A DNA stretch of 10,393 bases from Kutzneria sp036403095 (GTDB taxonomy: Bacteria; Actinomycetota; Actinomycetes; Mycobacteriales; Pseudonocardiaceae). The DNA is taken from assembly GCA_036403095.1 (NCBI GenBank), contig DASWRQ010000038.1, forward strand, positions 1 through 10,393, in the 5' to 3' direction. This document shows positions 1-5,784 of this stretch, piece by piece (positions within the stretch are counted from its first letter, which is position 1; the number at the start of each line of letters is the position of its first letter). The translations under genes were made by a program, and so were the position numbers. Under the pieces are notes generated by a model, which worked only from the letters and a program-made list of their open reading frames with translations, was not told the DNA's origin and did no database searches.

Positions 1-8
1 AATTGCGG

Positions 9-38
9 TTCGGCCGCAGCACACGCAGCGCGTAGGAT
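9..38 (+). promoter_or_regulatory. Putative promoter upstream of rpsB
   Basis: TAGGAT at 33-38 fits an actinobacterial -10 box (TANNAT type). TTCGGC at 9-14, 18 bases upstream, is a weak -35 (TT at the right place, poor elsewhere). If used, transcription would begin near 45 and leave a leader of roughly 205 bases before rpsB. This is pattern matching only; the rest of the leader has no better pair. Confidence 0.3.
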
Positions 39-81
39 GAACCACGGCCAGGTCCGCCTGGCCGAATTCGCGTGCCCACAG

Positions 82-135
82 CCCGCCGCTCTCCGGCGGG
101 GCGATCCGCTCGGTCCGGTCCCTTCGCGGGGCCGG
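82..135 (+). promoter_or_regulatory. Two tandem hairpins in the rpsB leader
   Basis: CCCGCCG (82-88) pairs perfectly with CGGCGGG (94-100) around a 5-base loop. CCGGTCCC (115-122) pairs with GGGGCCGG (128-135), with one G-U pair, around a TTCGC loop. They lie 14 bases apart between the putative promoter and the rpsB ribosome binding site. They could be leader structures through which S2 controls its own mRNA, as is known for the rpsB leader of enteric bacteria, or the terminator of a gene left of the window. Neither hairpin is followed by a T tract. The rest of 136-236 shows nothing recognisable. Confidence 0.4.
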
Positions 136-250
136 TACGGACGCCGCGGGCACCAGGCGCACCGGCCGCCCGGCCGGCGCGGACGAACCTAGAGCACCGC
201 GGCCGCCCCCGCGCGACGAGGGCCGACGCGGTCACCAGGAGGAACACGGC

Positions 251-1099
251 ATGGCCGTCGTCACGATGCGCCAGCTCCTCGAGAGCGGCGTGCACTTCGG
301 GCACCAGACCCGGCGCTGGAACCCGAAGATGAAGCGCTTCATCTTCACCGAGCGCAACGGCATCTACATCATCGACCTGCAGCAGACGCTGTCGTACATC
401 GACCGCGCCTACGAGTTCGTCAAGGAGACCGTCGCGCACGGCGGCTCCATCCTGTTCGTCGGCACCAAGAAGCAGGCGCAGGAAGCGATCGCGCACGAGG
501 CGCTGCGGGTCGGCATGCCGTACGTGAACCAGCGCTGGCTGGGCGGCATGCTCACCAACTTCACCACCGTGCACAAGCGCCTCCAGCGGCTCAAGGAGCT
601 GGAGTCGATGGAGCAGACGGGTGGCTTCCAGGGTCTCACCAAGAAGGAGATCCTGATGCTCACCCGTGAGAAGGACAAGCTGGAGAAGACCCTCGGCGGT
701 ATCCGCGACATGTCCAAGGTGCCCAGCGCCGTCTGGATCGTGGACACCAAGAAGGAGCACATCGCCGTCGGCGAGGCGCGCAAGCTGAACATCCCGGTGG
801 TGGCCATCCTGGACACCAACTGCGACCCGGACGAGGTCGACTACCCGATTCCGGGCAACGACGACGCGATCCGCTCGGCCACCCTGCTCACCAGGGTGGT
901 CGCCGAGGCCGCCGCCGCCGGGCTGATCGCCCGCTCCGGCGCCCGCACCCAGCCGGCGGACAAGCCGGGCTCGGTCGAGGAGCCGCTGGCCGAGTGGGAG
1001 CAGGAGCTCCTGGTCGGCGCGAACGCCGAGACCGCCGCCCCGGCTCCGGCCGCTGAGGCCGCCCCGGCCGCCGCGACCGAGGTCACCGCCCAGTCCTGA
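251..1099 (+). CDS. rpsB: 30S ribosomal protein S2 (uS2)
   Basis: Structural protein of the small ribosomal subunit, 282 aa, needed late in 30S assembly and for S1 binding in bacteria that have it. The N-terminus carries the family pattern LLESGVHFGHQTRRWNPKM (residues 9-27). Then come the conserved FVGTKKQAQ (69-77) and QRWLGGMLTN (94-103) segments, and IPVVAILDTNCDPDEVDYPI (181-200) followed by PGNDDA (201-206). Residues about 258-280 form an Ala/Pro-rich tail, a variable extension that makes the protein longer than the E. coli form. The ATG at 251 has a strong AGGAGGA Shine-Dalgarno at 237-243, seven bases upstream. The gene is first in the rpsB-tsf pair; tsf follows after 93 bases containing a strong hairpin. 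A long leader with two hairpins lies upstream. Confidence 0.98.
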   Translation: MAVVTMRQLLESGVHFGHQTRRWNPKMKRFIFTERNGIYIIDLQQTLSYIDRAYEFVKETVAHGGSILFVGTKKQAQEAIAHEALRVGMPYVNQRWLGGMLTNFTTVHKRLQRLKELESMEQTGGFQGLTKKEILMLTREKDKLEKTLGGIRDMSKVPSAVWIVDTKKEHIAVGEARKLNIPVVAILDTNCDPDEVDYPIPGNDDAIRSATLLTRVVAEAAAAGLIARSGARTQPADKPGSVEEPLAEWEQELLVGANAETAAPAPAAEAAPAAATEVTAQS

Positions 1100-1108
1100 C
1101 CGGCGACC

Positions 1109-1138
1109 CGCCCGCCCGCGTGAGAGCGCGGGCGGGCG
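1109..1138 (+). terminator. Strong rpsB-tsf intergenic hairpin (attenuator or mRNA stabiliser)
   Basis: A perfect 12-bp, almost all-GC stem (1109-1120 with 1127-1138) closes a TGAGAG loop. It begins 10 bases after the rpsB stop. No T tract follows, so it is not a classical intrinsic terminator. It could cause partial termination, or protect the 3' end of rpsB mRNA after processing. An attenuator between rpsB and tsf has been described in E. coli, which makes partial read-through the favoured reading. Confidence 0.7.
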
Positions 1139-1192
1139 CGTGCCCGTCGCACTACCCCGCGCGTACCCGCAGAAGGAAACGGACACCGCACG

Positions 1193-2008
1193 ATGGCGAA
1201 CTACTCCGTGGCCGACGTGAAGCGACTCCGCGAGCTCACCGGTTCCGGCATGATGGACTGCAAGAAGGCCCTGGAGGAGGCGGACGGCGACTTCGACAAG
1301 GCCGTCGAGATCCTGCGTATCAAGGGCGCCAAGGATGTTGGCAAGCGCGCCGGGCGGGCCACCGCCAACGGCCTGGTCGCGGCCGACGGCGGCGTGATGA
1401 TCGAGCTCCAGTGCGAGACCGACTTCGTCGCCAAGAACGAGGAGTTCCAGGAGCTCGCGGCCAAGATCGTGGCCGCCGCCAAGGACTCCGGCGCGACCGA
1501 CGTGGCCTCGCTGAGCAGCGCCAAGCTGGGTGACGGCACCGTCGCCGACGCCGTGCAGGCGCTCTCGGCCAAGATCGGCGAGAAGCTGGAGCTGGCCAAG
1601 GTCGTCGCGTTCGACGGCCAGGTGAGCACCTACCTGCACCGCCGCTCGGCCGACCTGCCGGCGGCCGTGGGTGTCCTGGTCGAGTACACCGGCCCGGACG
1701 GTGACGCGATCAAGGGCGTCGGCATGCAGATCGCCGCCATGAAGGCCAAGTACGTCACCCGCGACGAGGTGCCGGCCGACCTGGTCGACAGCGAGCGCAA
1801 CATCGCCGAGGCGACCGCCCGCGAGGAGGGCAAGCCGGAGGCGGCGCTGCCCAAGATCGTCGAGGGTCGCGTCAACGGCTTCTTCAAGGACGTGGTGCTC
1901 CTGGAGCAGGCGTCCGTGCAGGAGTCGAAGAAGACCGTGAAGGCCCTGCTGGACGAGGCCGGGGTCACCGTGACTCGCTTCGCTCGCTTCGAGGTGGGCC
2001 AGGGCTGA
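1193..2008 (+). CDS. tsf: Translation elongation factor Ts
   Basis: EF-Ts is the guanine nucleotide exchange factor for EF-Tu: it displaces GDP so that EF-Tu can bind GTP and aminoacyl-tRNA again. The protein has 271 aa, typical for actinobacteria. The N-terminal UBA-like domain (about 1-55) has the family pattern LRELTGSGMMDCKKAL (12-27). The hallmark TDFVAKN is at 76-82; its Asp77-Phe78 correspond to the Asp-Phe pair that enters the EF-Tu nucleotide site in E. coli. The C-terminus VTRFARFEVGQG is also typical. The ATG at 1193 has a rather distant AAGGA (1173-1177, 15 bases upstream), so initiation may be weaker than for rpsB. It lies downstream of rpsB as in most bacteria and is followed by a terminator-like hairpin before pyrH. 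Confidence 0.98.
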   Translation: MANYSVADVKRLRELTGSGMMDCKKALEEADGDFDKAVEILRIKGAKDVGKRAGRATANGLVAADGGVMIELQCETDFVAKNEEFQELAAKIVAAAKDSGATDVASLSSAKLGDGTVADAVQALSAKIGEKLELAKVVAFDGQVSTYLHRRSADLPAAVGVLVEYTGPDGDAIKGVGMQIAAMKAKYVTRDEVPADLVDSERNIAEATAREEGKPEAALPKIVEGRVNGFFKDVVLLEQASVQESKKTVKALLDEAGVTVTRFARFEVGQG

Positions 2009-2021
2009 GGCCCGGCGCAAG

Positions 2022-2056
2022 GCGGGGTCTGCCACAGTACGTGGCGGCCCCGCTTT
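2022..2056 (+). terminator. Terminator-like stem-loop after tsf
   Basis: GCGGGG (2022-2027) and CTGCCAC (2029-2035) pair with GTGGCGG (2041-2047) and CCCCGC (2048-2053). This gives a 13-bp stem with one bulged T (2028), one T-G wobble and a 5-base loop, followed directly by TTT. It starts 14 bases after the tsf stop. The short T run is usual for high-GC actinomycetes. It probably ends most rpsB-tsf transcripts and partly separates them from pyrH-frr-cdsA. Confidence 0.7.
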
Positions 2057-2100
2057 CGCACGCCAGGACCACCCAGCGTTGGATCACACCGCGGACGACG

Positions 2101-2106
2101 AGAGGA
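2101..2106 (+). promoter_or_regulatory. Ribosome binding site that fixes the pyrH start
   Basis: AGAGGA at 2101-2106 lies five bases before the ATG at 2112. The in-frame ATG at 2079 has no purine-rich site upstream, and the 11 residues it would add do not resemble UMP kinase. Confidence 0.7.
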
Positions 2107-2111
2107 AACCG

Positions 2112-2888
2112 ATGTCGCTGACCCAGGACCGATCGACCAAGGACGGCACCGCCGGCGAGGGCAACGGCTACCGCCGGGTGCTGCTGAAGCTGGGCGGCGA
2201 GATGTTCGGCGGCGGAGCCGTCGGCGTCGACCCGGACGTGGTGCACACCGTGGCCAGCCAGATCGCCGACGTGGTCGGCGGCGGCACCCAGGTGGCCGTG
2301 GTCATCGGCGGCGGCAACTTCTTCCGCGGCGCGGAGCTCAGCCAGCGCGGCATGGACCGGGACCGGGCCGACTACATGGCGATGCTCGGCACCGTCATGA
2401 ACTGCCTGGCGCTCCAGGACTTCCTGGAGAAGAAGGGCATCGACACCCGGGTGCAGACCGCCATCACGATGGGCCAGGTCGCCGAGCCCTACATTCCGCG
2501 CCGGGCCGAGCGGCACCTGGAGAAGGGCCGCGTGGTGATCTTCGCCGCCGGCGTCGGCATGCCGTACTTCTCCACCGACACCGCGGCCGCCCAGCGTGCG
2601 CTGGAGATCGGCTGCGACGTGGTGCTGATGGCCAAGGCGGTCGACGGCGTCTACGACTCCGACCCCCGGCGCAATCCGAACGCCAGCATGTTCGACACCA
2701 TCACGCACCAGGAGGTGCTCGAACGCGGCCTCGAGGTCGCCGACGCGACGGCGTTCGCGCTCTGCAAGGACAACAACATGCCGATCATCGTGTTCAACCT
2801 GCTCACCGAGGGGAACATCGCCCGCGCGGTGCGCGGTGAGAGGATCGGCACCGTGGTGAGCACCCCTGACAGCAGGCCCTCGGCCTGA
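2112..2888 (+). CDS. pyrH: Uridylate kinase (UMP kinase)
   Basis: PyrH phosphorylates UMP to UDP with ATP, a step in pyrimidine nucleotide synthesis that feeds RNA, DNA and nucleotide-sugar pools. It is a cytoplasmic hexamer of the amino acid kinase fold. From the start at 2112 the protein has 258 aa. Phosphate-binding LLKLGGE is at 24-30, the glycine-rich VVIGGGNFFRG at 63-73, the UMP-contacting DYMAMLGTVMN at 87-97, and GVGMPYFSTDTAA at 147-159, a conserved UMP/phosphate loop. The first ~19 residues are a hydrophilic extension before the kinase fold, as is common in actinobacteria. The start is chosen by AGAGGA at 2101-2106. It lies downstream of the post-tsf hairpin and 61 bases before frr. 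No convincing separate promoter was found in the gap before it. Confidence 0.97.
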   Translation: MSLTQDRSTKDGTAGEGNGYRRVLLKLGGEMFGGGAVGVDPDVVHTVASQIADVVGGGTQVAVVIGGGNFFRGAELSQRGMDRDRADYMAMLGTVMNCLALQDFLEKKGIDTRVQTAITMGQVAEPYIPRRAERHLEKGRVVIFAAGVGMPYFSTDTAAAQRALEIGCDVVLMAKAVDGVYDSDPRRNPNASMFDTITHQEVLERGLEVADATAFALCKDNNMPIIVFNLLTEGNIARAVRGERIGTVVSTPDSRPSA

Positions 2889-2949
2889 CGCTGGGATCGT
2901 GGGCACCGGCAAAGTGGCAACCGGCCAGCAGCATCGTTAAGGAGCAGCC

Positions 2950-3507
2950 GTGATCGACGAGACCCTTCTCGACGCCGAGGAGAAGATGGAAACCGCGGTG
3001 TCGGTGGCCAAGGACCATCTCGCCTCGGTCCGCACCGGGCGGGCCAACGCCGCCATGTTCCAGGGCATCGTCGTCGACTACTACGGCTCGCCGACGCCGC
3101 TGAACCAGCTGGCCGGCATCACCATCCCCGAGGCCAGGATGGCTGTCGTCAAGCCGTACGACGCCAGCCAGCTGCGGGAGATCGAGAAGGCCATCCGCGA
3201 CTCGGACCTGGGCGTCAACCCGAGCAACGACGGCTCGATCATCCGCGTGCTGATCCCGGCGCTGACCGAGGAGCGCCGCCGCGAGATGGTCAAGGTGGCC
3301 AAGAGCAAGGGCGAGGACTCCAAGGTCGCGGTGCGCAACATCCGCCGCAAGGCCAAGGAGGAGCTGGACCGCATCGCCAAGGACGGCGAGGCCGGCGAGG
3401 ACGACGTGACCCGCGCCGAGAAGGAGCTGCAGCAGCTCACCGACAAGTACGTGGCGCAGATCGAGCAGCTGGTCAAGCACAAGGAAGCCGAGCTGCTGGA
3501 GGTCTGA
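2950..3507 (+). CDS. frr: Ribosome recycling factor
   Basis: RRF works with EF-G to split the post-termination ribosome so its subunits can start again. The protein has 185 aa, exactly the usual length. VRTGRAN (27-33) starts the long helical domain I, and the DYYGSPTPL segment (43-51) opens domain II. The VRNIRRKA segment (128-135) contains Arg132, at the number of the conserved functional Arg of E. coli RRF. Domain I closes with the C-terminal helix (about 146-185). It starts with GTG, supported by a perfect AAGGAG at 2939-2944, five bases upstream. The pyrH-frr order is conserved in most bacteria and cdsA follows after 31 bases, so the three are probably co-transcribed. Confidence 0.98.
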   Translation: MIDETLLDAEEKMETAVSVAKDHLASVRTGRANAAMFQGIVVDYYGSPTPLNQLAGITIPEARMAVVKPYDASQLREIEKAIRDSDLGVNPSNDGSIIRVLIPALTEERRREMVKVAKSKGEDSKVAVRNIRRKAKEELDRIAKDGEAGEDDVTRAEKELQQLTDKYVAQIEQLVKHKEAELLEV

Positions 3508-3538
3508 CGACCGGCCGGCAGAAGAGAGTTCGACGGAC

Positions 3539-4426
3539 GTGACTTCCACACGTGGCCGACGGGGCGATCAGGACGCGTCCGCGGGCGACTCCGGCGACCC
3601 GCCGCCGGCAAAGACATCGCGGGCGGGCCGCAACCTGTGGGCCGCCGTCGCGGTCGGCTGCGGGCTGGGCGCGGTCATTCTGGTCTGCCTGTTCACCGTG
3701 CCGCAGACGTTCGTGGGGATCGTGGCCATCGCGGTCGCGATCTCCACCGTCGAGCTGTCCGGCGCGATGCAGCGGGCCGGCGGCATCAAGGTCGCGCTGG
3801 TGCCGGTGCTGGTCGGCGGGCAGGCCATGGTCTGGCTGTCCTGGCCGTTCGAGCGGGTCGGCCTGCTCGCGGCGTTCGTGGTGACGATTCTCGGCTGCCT
3901 GATCTGGCGGTTCCGGGACGGCGTGTCCGGCTACGTGCGGGACGTGACCGGCTCGATCTTCGTCGCCGCCTACGTGCCGCTGTTCGCCTCGTTCGCGGCG
4001 ATGCTGGTGGTGCCGGCCGACGGCGTGTACCGGGCGCTGGCCTTCCTCATCGGCGTCGTCTGCTCGGACACCGGCGGCTACGCGGCCGGAGTGCTGTTCG
4101 GCAAGCACCCGATGGCCCCGCTGATCAGCCCCAAGAAGTCCTGGGAGGGCTTCGCCGGCTCCATGGTCACCGGGACCGTCGGCGGCGCGCTGACCGTCAC
4201 CCTGCTGTTGCACGGCCAGTGGTGGCAGGGTGTCCTGCTCGGCGCCGCGCTGGTGATCACCTCGACCGTCGGTGACCTGGTCGAGTCGCTGATCAAGCGG
4301 GATCTCGGCATCAAGGACATGGGCAATCTGCTGCCCGGGCACGGCGGTCTGATGGACCGGATGGACTCGCTGCTGCCGTCCGCGGTGGTGGCCTGGCTGC
4401 TGCTGCGCCTGTTCATCCCGGCCTAG
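3539..4426 (+). CDS. cdsA: Phosphatidate cytidylyltransferase (CDP-diglyceride synthase)
   Basis: CdsA is an integral membrane enzyme that makes CDP-diacylglycerol from phosphatidate and CTP, the branch point to phosphatidylinositol, phosphatidylglycerol, cardiolipin and phosphatidylethanolamine. The protein has 295 aa. A charged cytoplasmic N-terminus (1-31) is followed by about eight hydrophobic segments, among them roughly 33-54, 57-72, 84-101, 107-123, 137-157, 162-182, 207-224 and 277-293. The complete family signature lies at 250-276 (SLIKR, KD, PGHGG, DRMD). Upstream conserved elements are CSDTGGYAAG (175-184) and SPKKSWEGF (197-205). The GTG start at 3539 is the only sensible one, since the next in-frame Met is residue 77; its ribosome binding site (GAGAG, 3524-3528) is poor, so translation may depend on read-through from frr. 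It is the last gene of the housekeeping block and converges on the next gene with a 23-base gap. Confidence 0.97.
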   Translation: MTSTRGRRGDQDASAGDSGDPPPAKTSRAGRNLWAAVAVGCGLGAVILVCLFTVPQTFVGIVAIAVAISTVELSGAMQRAGGIKVALVPVLVGGQAMVWLSWPFERVGLLAAFVVTILGCLIWRFRDGVSGYVRDVTGSIFVAAYVPLFASFAAMLVVPADGVYRALAFLIGVVCSDTGGYAAGVLFGKHPMAPLISPKKSWEGFAGSMVTGTVGGALTVTLLLHGQWWQGVLLGAALVITSTVGDLVESLIKRDLGIKDMGNLLPGHGGLMDRMDSLLPSAVVAWLLLRLFIPA

Positions 4427-4449
4427 CAAAGCCCGTTCGGACGAGGTCC

Positions 4450-5679
4450 TTACAAGCCCAGCTGTTGCCGTCCGACCGGGGTGAGGTCGGCGAGCATGGC
4501 GCGGTCGGGCCAGGACGTCTCGTAGTCCTCGGCGGCGAAGTCGCCCGGGCTGGCGCCGGCCAGGAAGCGGCGGCCGCAGTCGGCGGCGTAGCGGGCGTTC
4601 TTGGGGCACAGAGGAGCGGCGGGGATGTACATGACGTTGCCCCAGCGCTCCTGGTCGCTGACGTCGGCGACGGAGTGGATGACGTCGCCGTGCCACCAGA
4701 CGGTGTCGCCCGGCTCGACGGCGGGAATGGGTGTCAGGGCGGCCAGCAGGGGCGCGTGCCACTGCTCGGTGACGGCCAGCACCCGGCCGTTGGTCGCGCC
4801 GCAGAGATCGTCGGCCGGGACATCGTCCTGCAACGCCCGGAGCAGCAGATAGGCCATGGCGGACGGGATCGGGACGACGTGCAGCACGCCGTCGGTGGGG
4901 CGCATGTCGGACAGCGCCGTCCAGCCCTGGAAAGTACGGAACGACGAGCACATGACCGTGGACTCGAACTCGTCGACCTCGGTGCGGTAGGCGGCGTCCC
5001 AGGGATCGTAGGAGGACCAGCGGCCGCTGAAGACGTGCCGGAAGACCTGCTGGTAGGCGGGCAGCAGCCAGCGTTCGACCGAGCCGGAGTCGGTGTGCGC
5101 GGACAGGCCCTTGGACGAGGAGCCGGGCTCGCGGCGGCGGATGCGGTCGGGGTAGCCGGTGTCCAGGGTCGGGTCGAACCAGACGCGACCCTCGGATTCG
5201 TTGCGCCAGAACGAGTTCAGGAACGTCCGCACGGTGGACATCCGCTCGGACTGACGGGCCTGCAGCTGCGGTCGCGACCAGTAGATCGGGTAGATCTGGG
5301 GCTTGCTCGACGAGAGGCCGCCGAACACGTCGTCGGCAGGGCCGGCATAGTTGGCGGCGAAGTTGTTGCGGGCCAGGTAATCGGCGAGCTCGGCGTCCCA
5401 AGACTCGGCCTGCGCGCGGGGAAACGTGCCGCGGACGACGGCGCAGCCCCGGCGGCGGATGGCCTCGACGGTGGCGGACGGGACCGTGCCGGCGGCGACA
5501 TCGTCGTAGGCCACGACGGGGAACGCGGCGGATCCGGCGGCCAGCACCGAGTCCACCTCGGCCAGCATGTCCTTCTCGACCTCGGCGAACAGGCCGGCGA
5601 CGTCGCCGATGCCCGCCCGCAGTCGGGCCTTGGTGGCGCGGATGGCGGCGGGCATGTCATCGGGCAGGACGGAGACCAC
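4450..5679 (-). CDS. DUF1479 (YbiU-like) putative non-haem iron oxygenase
   Basis: The 409-aa protein matches the DUF1479 family (E. coli YbiU type), judged from the motifs YWSRPQLQARQSERM (133-147), GLSAHTDSGSVERWL (191-205), FRTFQGWTAL (247-256) and YIPAAPLCPKN. The family has a double-stranded beta-helix fold related to 2-oxoglutarate/Fe(II) oxygenases. A fitting metal triad is visible: His195-x-Asp197 and a distal His335 in GDTVWWHGDVIHSV (324-337). Function and substrate are unknown; oxygenase activity is inferred from fold and motif. Residues 1-50 are helical and hydrophilic, with no signal peptide, so it is cytoplasmic. It starts with GTG, supported by AAGGAG (5685-5690) five bases upstream. 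It is divergent from a ROK regulator, and a 13-bp palindrome lies 15 bases upstream of its start codon, so it is the likely target of that regulator. It converges on cdsA. Confidence 0.9.
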   Translation of the reverse strand: MVSVLPDDMPAAIRATKARLRAGIGDVAGLFAEVEKDMLAEVDSVLAAGSAAFPVVAYDDVAAGTVPSATVEAIRRRGCAVVRGTFPRAQAESWDAELADYLARNNFAANYAGPADDVFGGLSSSKPQIYPIYWSRPQLQARQSERMSTVRTFLNSFWRNESEGRVWFDPTLDTGYPDRIRRREPGSSSKGLSAHTDSGSVERWLLPAYQQVFRHVFSGRWSSYDPWDAAYRTEVDEFESTVMCSSFRTFQGWTALSDMRPTDGVLHVVPIPSAMAYLLLRALQDDVPADDLCGATNGRVLAVTEQWHAPLLAALTPIPAVEPGDTVWWHGDVIHSVADVSDQERWGNVMYIPAAPLCPKNARYAADCGRRFLAGASPGDFAAEDYETSWPDRAMLADLTPVGRQQLGL

Positions 5680-5694
5680 GGCAGCTCCTTTTGA

Positions 5695-5707
5695 TTAGGA
5701 CTCCTAA
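5695..5707. promoter_or_regulatory. Palindromic operator candidate, DUF1479/ROK intergenic region
   Basis: TTAGGACTCCTAA is a perfect inverted repeat (6-bp arms, one central base). It is AT-rich against a very GC-rich background and sits between the divergent DUF1479 and ROK genes, 15 bases upstream of the DUF1479 start codon. ROK repressors generally bind AT-rich palindromes near their own and their target promoters. For DUF1479 the site would lie downstream of the proposed -10 box, a position suited to blocking elongation or translation initiation. Confidence 0.6.
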
Positions 5708-5719
5708 CTAGAACATTTT

Positions 5720-5751
5720 GCTACCGTAGCCCCATCGCCAGTCAGCCACAA
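5720..5751 (-). promoter_or_regulatory. Putative DUF1479 promoter overlapping a second palindrome and a ROK -10
   Basis: On the minus strand TTGTGG (5746-5751) and TACGGT (5723-5728) are 17 bases apart and could be the -35 and -10 of the DUF1479 gene. On the plus strand TGCTACCGT (5719-5727) looks like an extended -10 for the ROK gene. Both -10 boxes fall within GCTACCGTAGC (5720-5730), a perfect inverted repeat with 5-bp arms, so the divergent promoters would overlap and one bound protein could affect both. Confidence 0.4.
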
Positions 5752-5784
5752 GACACCGACGCCCGGCCGCTGCCGCGCCTGCAG

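Noticed and set aside
72..332. An 86-codon open frame overlapping the rpsB leader and start
   Set aside because: It is Arg/Ala/Pro-rich, has no ribosome binding site, runs into rpsB in another frame, and its region is better explained by leader hairpins.
1973..1991. A short tandem repeat TCGCTTCG-C-TCGCTTCG at the end of tsf
   Set aside because: It merely encodes the conserved EF-Ts end RFARFE.
2079..2111. An earlier in-frame ATG for pyrH
   Set aside because: There is no purine-rich site upstream, and the extra 11 residues are not kinase-like. AGAGGA before 2112 decides the start.
4439..4449. GGAC-GAG-GTCC as a bidirectional terminator between cdsA and the DUF1479 gene
   Set aside because: A 4-bp stem with a 3-base loop and no T tract is too weak to call.
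3473..5401. A 642-codon open frame on the minus strand across cdsA and the DUF1479 gene
   Set aside because: It is an out-of-frame shadow in GC-rich DNA. The translation is Arg/Gly/Pro-rich low-complexity sequence, and both genes beneath it have clear family motifs.
4465..5694. A 409-codon plus-strand open frame opposite the DUF1479 gene
   Set aside because: It mirrors the real gene almost end to end, reads as Gly/Val/Asp-rich sequence with no motifs, and has no ribosome binding site.
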